From: Corbicula japonica
Taxonomy: Eukaryota > Mollusca > Bivalvia > Venerida > Cyrenidae
NCBI GenBank assembly: GCA_038501625.1
Contig: JAZAYU010000008.1
Location: forward strand, 7,750,938 to 7,814,937
DNA length: 64,000 nucleotides
Direction of reading: 5' to 3'
Shown: in pieces, positions 41,601 to 53,600 of the stretch
Position numbering within the stretch: position 1 is the first letter of the stretch
Layout of the letters: every line of letters starts with the position of its first letter
Position numbers and translations under genes: made by a program
Notes under the pieces: model-generated
Seen by the model: the letters and a program-made list of their open reading frames with translations, nothing else
Database searches by the model: none
Told to the model about the DNA's origin: nothing

Positions 41601-44600
41601 ATTTTTAATAACAGCTACCTTGACCTTGGACCTACAGGCATGTGTACTGTACGCGACACACCGTCTTGATATGGTGAACATTTATTCCAAGTTATTTTAA
41701 AATCCAATATGAAATAACAAAGTTACAGAGCAGAGAAGATTTTTCAAACAAAATTCTATTTTTTTAACAGTGACCTTGACCTTGGACCTACAGGCATGGG
41801 TGTAGTACGCGACACAACGCCTTGTCATGGTTAACATTTGTGCCAAGTTATTTTGAAATCCCTCCATTTATAAGGAAGTTACAGCTCGGACAAGAAAATT
41901 CTATTTTTAGTAACAGTGACCTTGACCTTTGACCTTTAGGCATGGGTGTTGTCCATGACACACCGCCTTATCATGGTGAACATTTGTGCCAAGTTATTTT
42001 GAAATCCCTTCATTCATAAGGAAGTTACAGCCTGGACAAGAAAATTCTATTTTTAGTAACAGCGACCTTGACCTTGGACCTACAGGCATGGGTATTGTAC
42101 GCGACACACCGTCTTGATATGGTGAACATTTATACCAAGTTATTTTAAAATCCAATATGAAATAACAAAGTTACAGAGCGGACAAGATTTTTCCAACAAA
42201 ATTCTTTTTTTAGTAACAGTGACCTTGACCTTGGACCTACAGGCATGGGTGTTGTACGCAACACACCGCCTTGTCATGGTAAACATTTGTGCCAAGTTAT
42301 TTTGAAATCCCTCCATTCATAAGGAATTTACAGCCCGGACAAGAAAATTCTATTTTTAGTAACAGTGACCTTGACCTTGGAACTACAGGCATGGGTATTG
42401 TACGCGACACACCGTCTTGATATGGTGAACATTCATACCAAGTTATTTTAAAATCCAATAAGAAATAACAAAGTTACAGAGCGGACACGATTTTCGAACA
42501 TACACACTGACACACTGACACACACACGCACCCACACACAGCCAGGGTAAACACTATATGCCCTTCCGCCATTACATGGCGGGGGCATAAAAACAACATT
42601 TTAATAAATTATATAGCTATCCCAGTGACAGTGCGGATTTACCTACATGTATTTGAAAGTTATTCGTATTTTTTCCTGGTGGTGTTTAAATAACACATTT
42701 TTTGTAACGACATATATTTACATAATATTTAAAAATAAATCTTCCTTATAAACTCCTCTTTCTTTTGCTTTAACATATACATGTACTCATAAAACTAAAA
42801 ATTGTTGTTTCAAGAAGTAGTTTTCTATATCTACCCCAGAGTGACTGATTCCAACGTGTGGCCTTTACAGTATCCTGGTCTAGCACGGAAGAAATGGTAC
42901 CTTACCAGTTATTCAGAACTGGGCCCAAGATCATAAAACTAAGTTTTGAGATCAGTCTCAAATCTCAAGGATCTGATTGGCTGAAATGGCGACTGGATGC
43001 CATTTCAGCCAATCGGATGCTTGAGATTTGAGACTGATCTACAGATTTAGTTTTATGATCTTGGGCACTGATATTTTAGATTTCATGGTACCAACAAACA
43101 AAGTTAGAAGAATTTATTAGACTCACTCTAAGAGCATCGACAGTCCTGCTACTGTTGAGATATTCATACAGTTGTGGAGAGTAACTCTTCCAGGCTTCAC
43201 CAAGGTTACCAAGGGCTTCCAGGTCCTTGAAAAACTGCTGCGTCTGAAACATTCATAAAGCATGTGTTTGTTAAATGATCTCGAGGCAAAGACAAACAAC
43301 ATTGCTTCACCTTGCTACACATGTCCTACCTGATTAATTAATATGAAGAAACATGTAATATAACAATGGTTGAATAGTATATATACTTGTGAAGAAAAAA
43401 GAACAACAAGTAATGTTCAGCTTATTTTAAAGAAACCATTAAGATAGTCTTCAAATAACTTTAATTTTTCGCTTCAGTAGCACAGCTCAAGACCAAACAA
43501 AGGGGGTAAATCTCTAGGTAACCATAATTATTCTAATAAATGCCCAGACTATTATTAGAAACACTGGTGGGCATTCATCAGATACTACACTGAATTTAAA
43601 CATTAGACATGTCACCTTTCAATTTTACCAATACAATTCATCTACATCTGCAATTAAAGTTAAAGCTTCATCAAGCTTTGAGGTCTTCCCTTCTAATACC
43701 CAAGTAAATCTTTAACATGTGAAACATCATTAAGCTATCCATCAATCTTGAAATTAGTATTTAACAATCAATGATGGGTTGAGCAATATTTAGTTCACAG
43801 GCAAATCAACAATTAAAGCCAGGTTGAGCCATATCACAGGTAAAGCAACTTACATTATTGATGATCAGATCTGTGACAGGATTCTGGGGGTAGTACAGAA
43901 TACACCCTCTCACAAATGGTTTAATCTGTCTCCATAAAAACCGGTTCTCAGAACTGCTGCTGGATAAAGTTCCAAATAAAGCTTGGCACTGTGGAGCTAA
44001 AAATAGAATCAAACAAATACGCTCTTATTTACACAAAGCTATTATTTCAAGAATCATTGATTTTTTGCTTCTTGGTCAGAAATAACCTAACAAACTAAAA
44101 CATCAGTGCCCAAGATTATAAAACTGAGCATGGAAACCAGTCTCAAATTTCAAGCATCTGATTGGCTGAAATGGCGACATGTAAAAAGAGTTGCACAAGG
44201 AAGACTGTGATGACTGGACACAATTACAGAATGACGTCTTCCACTACAGTATACAGTAGTGTTTCAGACAAAGGTTGGAGTTAAAAGCTGTGTCATGTTT
44301 ATCAATAGTGAATTCCAAATGCAACAGAACAATACTTTGTATTTAACTATGCCTTGACTAATTTTCACACAAAAGCCAAAAGAAATATCTGCGCAAGTTA
44401 CATTAATTTCTAAGAACTTGGGTAATAAAGTTTGCACAGATGTAAAATCCTAAGAACTATGAGAAAATAATTACATAATTTAAATATATTCCTAATAATA
44501 ACAAATAGAGTGATTTCAATGTGCAACATTGCCCAAGTGCAAACTACACAAGCAATAAAAATAATGCCAATAAAACAATTCAACTGTAGTCAAGCTTGTC

Positions 44601-47600
44601 TGGTTTGAGAAAAATCTATTATTACTTTAAATATAAGATGAATAGGAAGTCATGGTACTTACTTGTTTCCCTTATACATGATCTATCTTTCAGTCTTTCT
44701 AATACAGGATCTGGAGTAGTCTTAGGCATACTTTGGGTAGAATTATCAACAGGTGCTTTGGTTGTTGTTGCTTTATTATCATAGGGTAAATTGGGATTAA
44801 TTGGTTGGCGGTCTGCTTCATTAAGTTTTTCTGCTTGATTTTCATCAATGGAGAGTAAGGCATCTGGCCGTCCACAAACAAACTGGCCAGCCATGCGGAA
44901 AAGCGAACCGGTTGAGGTGTTGCCCGGCATCAGGTCTCCTGATTGGCTACGAATGGATTGTATAGCAGCCATTGCATCCCGGAACGGCTTCTGCCAGCTT
45001 GTGTTGCTCATCAACTGTATGGGAATTCATTTTTCAGTAATCAGAAAACTAAGGTTGGATACCAGTCTTTAGCCCTCAGCAGCGGATTGGTTAAAATTAA
45101 GCCAAGTAATTAAATCAACCAATCATAATGTAGTGTTTTGATACTGGTCTTAAATCAGGATTATATATTTCTTTGAAAAGGCTGCAATAAGGATATTTTT
45201 TTTCATTTCATCTAGGCATGATTTTGTTAACTTCCAGAAAACAAATGACATTAATCTATTTTATGTTTACCTCATTTATTTCCTGGTAACTAACCATAAC
45301 ACACATACCACAAGCACTTACAAATCTCTTTACAAGACAAAATGTGACAGGAAAAGAAAATTAATTGAAAAGTAAAGAGAATGATGCTGGGGACTATGGA
45401 TCACAAAACTGAGAGTGGAGACCAAACTTCATTCTTAGCAGCTAATTGTTGAATCTAAACTAACCAACTACATGCTAGAGATTCACACAGGTCAAAAGTC
45501 CAAGCTTTAACCCTCGAAGCAATTTAACTTCATAAGAGCAGTTGTCCTATAGTCTCTATATTAAGGTCAAGTTTTAAGAGTTCAGTTTATTACCTTGGTA
45601 AAAAAGGGAGTTTATAAGAATGCCTATGTATTCTGAATATTCATAAATCTTCATCATTGATAATATGATGCAAATACTTACTAAGTATATATGTTTAATC
45701 ACATAATGCAAAGATTTATTGTCTCTTAAAAAGAAATCTAATTTTGCAATTAGTTTACACTTCGATAAGTCTAAGTATTGATCTGTAGAAGCTACAAGGT
45801 ATCACAATAAAAGCCAGTTAACAATTACAGGAAAGGAATGACAAAACTGCATTTAGAATGATCAATTAAGGATGGACTGGACAATCAGTTTGTACCTTGT
45901 ATTTCAAACATGTTTGGTTTCCTGATACAAAAATACCCTTTTTTGTTTGTAAACTAACAATAAATCCCACCTTTCGTAATAAGGCACCCTGTTCCAATAG
46001 AGTAAGGAGTAGCTGCTCCTGGTTTGGTACATTCTGTTGTGCAAACTCCCTCAGCTAAAACAACAAATATAAAATGTATGAACTTGCTTGATACAAACAC
46101 TACACTAGACAAATCATGACTGCCAAATGCAATGGCTCTATTGATAATCTTGTGAGGGCAGTCAACATTTAACACATTTAATATTTACTTTGTCAGTATT
46201 ATTCTAAAGACCTTACACACCTTCCCTTCATCTTTCTGTAAGACAACTGTGTCAGTTTATTTCAAATAACGAAAGGAAATAATGGTGGTGAAATTGTATT
46301 ATAACTAGAACTGCTTTTGGGAAAAGCACATGTCTCCCACAAAGGCATCATCTTTGATGATGCACAGGATAAAACTGGTGAAGTGAATATAAAGATGGCA
46401 ATTTATTAAAAGGGCATACGGAAGTTCTGTGCAATATTAGTCATAAACAATGTCACAAATTTTTGGAGGATCAGGAAAAACATAAGTTTCAATTTCTGAT
46501 GGGCCATAATCCTGAAGTGCCAGGGTCAATGTGGCTGGTTGTCAAACTTGTTGTCATTAACATTTTGATATATCAGTGAAGATGCACTGAAAAAAGACCA
46601 TGAGAGTGAGTGTACAAGGCTATCAAGGCCAATTGTAAATAAATAAATGGGCCATAAGTCTTATGTGCCGGGGTCAAAGCGGCTGTTTTTTTATTACACA
46701 GATAATTATAGCATTTGGTGAACATCATATAATAAAAATAGCAGAAAATGAGAGAAGAACCAAATCATGAGTATGGAACAGATATTGTAAAATGAAAACT
46801 TAAACAGTGTAAGAAATACCTTTATAGCTGCTTAGCACAGTACTTTCTCATAATGCAATGTATGTAATGTCATGATAGCTATAGTATAGATGAACCAGGT
46901 TAGTGACATGTTTAAAAGGCTAATTTCGGATAAATCAAAGGGCCATAAATCTGATATGCCTGGTGCAAAGTGGCTGGTTTTCGAACTTGGCCAAGATATT
47001 AAGGCCACACACATTATCATAATGTTTATTGAAAATCAGTTGATGAATATTTCAGTTACATAGCAGACAAGGCTTAAACAGCCAATTTTGGATAATTCAA
47101 GGGCCATAAATCCGACATGACTGGGGCAATACGGCTGGTTATCGAACTTGGCCGAGATATTATGGCCACAAACATTTTCATAAAGTATGGTGAAGATCAG
47201 ATGATAACTGTTCAAGTTACAGAGTGGACAAGCCTCAAACAACTTATTTTTGATAATTCAAGGGCCATAATTCTGAGATTCCTTGGGCAATATGGCTGGT
47301 TATCGAACTTGATCGAGATATTATGGCCACTAACATTTTGATGAAGTTTGGTGATGATCCGATGAAAACTGTTTGACTTAGAGAGCGGACAAGTGTGACA
47401 GACAGACGGACAGACAGACGGACAGACAGGAGCAAATCAAAATGTCTCCCACACCACTACGTGGTGGGAGACATAATTATACACTTTATACTATATATAA
47501 CCCAGTATTCGAGGTCCATCTTCTAGACCATGTTAATGTGTGAATCATGTTATATTTTCATCTCAATTTTCCTGCACAAAATGATATACATGTCCAGAAT

Positions 47601-50600
47601 TTCCAGTGCAAATAAAGAGTTGCGTGATGTAAAGATCATGCTCCTTAATGAAAACATATTCTTCTGAACAAAAAAACGAGAATTTACGGCATGAGCCATT
47701 TAATTCCAACATCAAACATAAATACCCACTTTTCATGTCTAAAAGAACACACTTGTTATTTAAATACTGTAACTCATCCCTTTACTCCATACATACGCCT
47801 TTTTACGCATGTGTGACCAGTGTAGATCCAGATCAGGCACGTCAGATCAGGATCTGCACTGTTAGCTTTTTGGTCAGCAATAACCTAATAAATCAAAAAG
47901 GGAACAGAGCAGGGCCTGATCAGACTGCATGGATGTGCCTGATCTGGATCTACTCTGACTGCCCATGCCATAAAGGAGGGTATATGCATGAAATTGTGAA
48001 AAACATCGGAAACAACATAAACATCAATAAGCATGATTGCCACCTGTTAATGGAAATGTACAAACAAAATTTGCCAGGTATCAGAAGTTTGTCAATGCAG
48101 AAGGTGTTAAAACTCAATAACCTGTCAATTAACTGTCAATTAATACTGGCATTATGTATGTGCATGTTAGAATTTTGTTTTTGGATTAATTGTTTCCATT
48201 TTCATGGGTAAAAAAGTGCACATACAGGCACAAAAAAGCAAACATACAGGCTTCATAGTGCCATTATGTTAAGCAAACATACAGGCTTCATAGTGCCATT
48301 ATGTTATAAGGAATAATGATGTTAAACAAGTGTGATCTATCAATTCTGAGGTGTAACTTAACCCTTTCCTCTGTATATATGCATTTTTACGTATGTGCGA
48401 CCAGTGTAGATCCAGATCAGCTGGCACATGAGCCATCTGATCAGGATCTGCACTGGTCGCATTTTGGTCAGAAATAACATAACAAATCATAAAGCGAACT
48501 GTGCAGATCCTGATCAGATGGCACAATGTGCCGGCTGATCTGGATTTACACTGCTCTCACATGCCTAAAAAGGCGTATGTATGGAGGAAATGGTTAAGTG
48601 TTGTATATATTCCAAGTAAAGCCACATACCTCATTCAAAAATATAGCCTGATCAAAGTCTTGTACAAAATCATTGCCAAGGGTGATGAAATCTTGAGGGG
48701 AAAGGGCACAGAGCTCATCATGGACTTTATCTGACATGGACTCATTTGGGAAGTAGAAAATCTCTTTAAGTCTTGTTTCATTACACACTTCTTGGCGAAT
48801 GTACAGAATTGTGGCATTTTCTGACTCAAATGTTGCTGGCACCAGTGAAGATACAATGGTGATAATAGATCTTTCATTTAGACCACCCACAAACACCTGG
48901 AAAGAGAAGAAAAAACAAGGGGTCATTTAAAGTTGTTTAAATAGGGAATGTTTTGACAAAATATATGGGAAGACACCTTAGTTGTTAATTTTGTTAATGA
49001 AAATTGTAATAAACATTTAAGACCTGCATGAAGAATCTGTTCATGGACTACCAATTAAGTTCACGTGTCTCATGTAGCATGTAAACCTGGCATAAAGATG
49101 ATAAAACTCAGACAGTAGACCAGTCAATAATCTTCTGAGCAGATGAATCGTAAGTAATCCCACGGTTATAAAACTGAAAATGGAAACCCAGGGCTTTTTT
49201 TCAGTTGATTTTATAGCCGTTTTTCGGTCATGTTCCCAATTGCAAAACATATACTTTTTTCCCAATTTGAGAAGAAAAATTCCCAATTGAATCAAAACAA
49301 ACATTTCTGATGAAAAACAACAGCATCAGCACTGCATCTTTTGCTCTTTAAGCCAGGAATTATTGACAATATTAAATATGGATGGCAATGATTAAAAAAA
49401 CAGCAGATAACTGTAACACTTGTTATTCCCCAATGATGCTAAAAAAATTACTAATTTTTGGCAAGACGACGATAAATTTCCCAATTCCAGGGGTATGGGT
49501 CATATTCCCAAAATGGTGAAAAAAAGCCCTGAAACCAGTCTCAAACCTCAAGCATCTGAAATGGCGACATGTCACCAATTTCAGCCAATCAGATGCATGA
49601 GACTGGTTTCCAAACTCAGATTTATAACCTTCAGGAGTAGTGTTTAAACTTACCAATTACAAGCTTGAGTTTAGAGCTGGTCTTTCGCCATCATTGAACA
49701 CAAGTTTTATGTAACTGGTGTTCATGACTTTTCGCAAACCATTTTGTCCTTTTTGCGTAAAAAATATCATAACTACTTTTGTTTGTAGATGTAAATTAAA
49801 ATTTTGTTGCACAAAGGTGACGATATGGGCTTATGGTCATAAAACTAAAATTGAATGACCATTCTCAAATTTAAAGCATCTGATGGAATCTCCATTTCAG
49901 CCAATCATATGCTTTTGATTTGAGACTGACTTGGCTGAAATGAAGACCAGTCTAGTTTCCATTTATCAGATGCTTGAGATTTGTGACTGGTCTTCAATCT
50001 TAGTTTTATGAACTTGGGCATAGGATGGAAGTAGATATTGGCTCTTCTAATTCATTTCTATTAAACTACTTTCTACTACAAAGATTTTAAATCATCAAAA
50101 TTCAATAACCAAGCTAACTAGATGTTTTTTGTGAAAAACGCATGTCTCCCCCCTGCGCCCCCCCCCCCCCCCCCCTGCGCCCAGACCCCTGTGACCTTGA
50201 CCTTTGACCTACTGATCCCATAATCAATAGGGTTCTTCTACTCAATAAGGGCTATTACCCTATGCTCTGGGTCAAGCGGTACTCCAGTAATTGACCGGAT
50301 ACGGTTTTTACTCTTCGGGGCCCCTGTGACCTTGACCTTTGACCTAATGACCCCAAAATCAATAGGAGTCCTCTACTCAATAAGGACATCCATCGTATGA
50401 AGTTTGAATGGTCTGGGTAAAATAGAACTCCTATTATTGTGTGGAAACGGTTTTCACTCTTCGGGCCCCTGTGACCTTGACCTTTGACCTACTGACCCCA
50501 AAATCAATAGGAGTCCTCTACTCAATAAGGACATCCATCGTATGAAGTTTGAATGGTCTGGGTAAAATAGAACTCCTATTATTGTGTGGAAACGGTTTTC

Positions 50601-53600
50601 ACTCTTCAGGCCCCTGTAACCTTGACCTTTGACCTACTGACCCCAAAATCAATAGGGTTCTTCTTATCAAAAAGGGCTATCACCCTATGAATTTTAATGG
50701 CTGTGGGTCAAACGGTACTCCAGTTATTGAGTGGAAACGGTTTTCACTCTTCAGGCCCCTGTGACCTTGACCATTGACCTACTGACCCCAAAATCAATAG
50801 GGTTCTTCTACTCTATAATGGCTATCAACCTATGAAGTTTGAAGTCCCTGGGTCAAAGGGTACTTAAGTTATGGAGCAGAAACGGTTTTCACTCTTTGGG
50901 CCCCTGTGACCTTGACCTTTGACCTACTGACTTCAAAATCAATAGGGTTCTTCTACTCAATAAGGGCTGTCATCCTATGAAGTTTGAAGGCTCTGGGTCA
51001 AAGGGTACTCGAATTATTGAGCGGAAACGGTTTTCACTCTTCAGGCCCCTGTGACCTTGACCTTTGACCTACTGACCCCAAAATCAGTAGGGTTCTTCTA
51101 CTCAATAAGGGCTATCACTCTATGAAGTTTGAAGGCTCTGGGTCAAAGGGTACTCAAATTATTGAGCGGAAACGGTTTTCACTCTTCGGGTCACTGTGAC
51201 CTTGACCTTTGACCTACTGACCCCAAAATCAATAGGGTTCTTCTACTCAATAAGGGCTATCACCCTATGAAGTTTGAAGGCTCTGGGTCAAAGGGTACTC
51301 GAGTTATTGTGCGGAAACGGTTTTCACTCTTTGGGTCACTGTGACCTTGACCTTTGACCTACTGACCCCAAAATCAATAGGGTTCTTCTACTCAATAAGG
51401 CTATCACCCTATGAAGTTTGAAGGCTCTGGGTCAAAGGGTACTCGAGTTATTGAGCGGAAATGAAGTGTGACAGACGGACTGATGGACAGACGGACAGGG
51501 CAAAAACAATATGTCTCCCCCAGAGGGGGGAGACATAATTACAAAAAGATCCACAAACAAGAAGCTGTGTTCGGAAAACACATATGCCCCCGGTAGCGAA
51601 GTTTGTAACGATACAAATTTTAAATGATAGCACAGTGTTAAAACTGCAACTAAAATCACAAGTTAGTTCTAAATAATGAAAATAACCGTCTGGTGCCAGA
51701 ACCTGTACATGAAAAGAATTTATCATAACAAGAGCCAGTCGGAAACGACTGCATGCTCAACTATTTGAAGTCAGACATATTTAAGCACATTTAAAACTGG
51801 GCTTCATTTAAACTGGGGAGTGATTCAGGAGTTTATGACACCCAACACACATACATGAACAAAAGTTTCTTAATCCAAGTTAGGAAATCAATAAATTACA
51901 GTTACTTTATTATTGTAGTTTTTTTAGAGGGTTTACACAACCCAGTCCATACACCCCTGATCCCGCACCCATCAACCCACTATCCCTGCCCACCTATAGT
52001 GATGTGGTGAGGTGTGGTGTAGTATAGTAAGGTATGGTATGCTGGTTGCTGTTGTTGGTGGTGTGGGTGTTGTTGGTATTGTTGTTGGTGTTGGTAATGT
52101 TGGTGTTGTTGTTGGTGTAGTTGTCAGTGTTGTTGTTGGTGTTGTCAGTTGTTGGTGTTGTTGATGCTATTGTTGTTGGTTGTTGGTGTTGTTAATGCTA
52201 TTCTTGTTGGTGGTGGTGTTGTTGTTGGTGGTGTTGTTGACGGTGTTCTTGGTGGTGTTGTTGACGGAGTTGTTGGTGGTGTTGTTGACGGTGTTGTTGG
52301 TGGTGTTGCTGACGGTGTTGTTGGTGGTGTTGTTGACATTGTTGTTGACAGTATTATTGTTGGTGGTGTAGTGGGGTGGTGGTGGTGGTGTGGTGTGAGA
52401 TGGGGTGGTGTGGTGGGGGTGGTGGGGGTGGGGTGGTGGTGGTGTGGTGGTGGTGGGGGTGGTGGTGTGGTGTGGTGTGGTGTGGTGTGGTGTGGTGTGG
52501 TGTGGTGTGGTGTGGTGTGGTATAGTATAGTATAGTATAGTATAGTATAGTATAGTATAGTATAGTATAGTATAGTATAGTATAGTATAGTATAGTATAG
52601 TATAGTATAGTATAGTATAGTATAGTAACCACTAGGCACTTTCACCAAAGTATGTTAAGTACATCTGTTTTAAACCTTTTCTATAGATTACCTTAGAAAA
52701 ACACTAACATTGAAACTTTAACCATAATTTCTAAGTCTTAATTCTAATTTCTAAGCGAAAAAGGGCAAAAATCAAATAAAACAAGTTAACCATTTATATC
52801 CAAGTATAAAATGGGGAGATAATCCCAGAAAAAAGGTAGCCAGACTTACGTAACTTGTAAGGGTCATCATCTGTGCACTGTTAAGTATGTGTGTAAACTT
52901 TAATGCCAGATCTCTTTGTGGATATTGCGAAATATCCAACATGCCGAAATAAGTTAACCATTTTCTAAGTACAAAAAGGGGAGATAACACCAGAAATAAG
53001 GTACCCAGAGTTATGTAACTTGTCAGTGTCATGATCTGTGAACTGTTAAGTAAGTGTGTAAACTTTCATGCCAATGCTCTTTGTAGAAATTGAGAAATAT
53101 CAAACTTGCCAAAAAATGTTAACCATTTATCTCTAAGTACAAATTGGGGAGAAAACTCCGAATTAAGATAGCCAGAGTTATGTAACTTGTCAGAGTCATA
53201 CCCTGTGCACTGTATATTAAGTGTGTAAACTTTCATGCTAATGATCTTTGTAGAAATAGAAAAATATCCAACTTGACGAAACAGGTTAACCATTTTTCTA
53301 AGTACAAAAAGGGGAGATAACACCAGAAATAAGGTACCCAGAGTTATGTAACTTGTCAGGGTCATGACCTGTGAACTGTTAAGTAAGTGTCTAAACTTTC
53401 ATGCCAATGCTCTTTGTAGAAATTCAGAAATGTCCAACTTGCCGAAAAATGTTAACCATTTATCTCTAAGTACAAATATGGGAGAAAACCCCGAATTAAG
53501 ATAGCCAGAGTTATGTAACTTGTTAAGAGTCATACCCTGTGCACTGTATATTAAGTTTGTAAACTTTCATGCTAATGATCTTTGTAGAAATGGAAAAATA

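Noticed and set aside
47244..47435. Open frame with [16 protein letters not shown] repeats
   Set aside because: It is the complement of the (ACGG/ACAG)n tract near an element end.
47648..48211. 187-codon plus-strand open frame
   Set aside because: It runs through a TTAA MITE and unrelated flanks, with no domain.
50116..51540. DR1 array as a proven enhancer of the ABCA gene
   Set aside because: The words belong to a dispersed element family, so their presence in this gene may be chance; reported only as a testable finding.
52145..52648. Open frames of 128-167 codons on both strands
   Set aside because: They are made only of simple-repeat words (poly His/Thr/Pro or Val/Gly/Leu, then TILYY) from the compound microsatellite.
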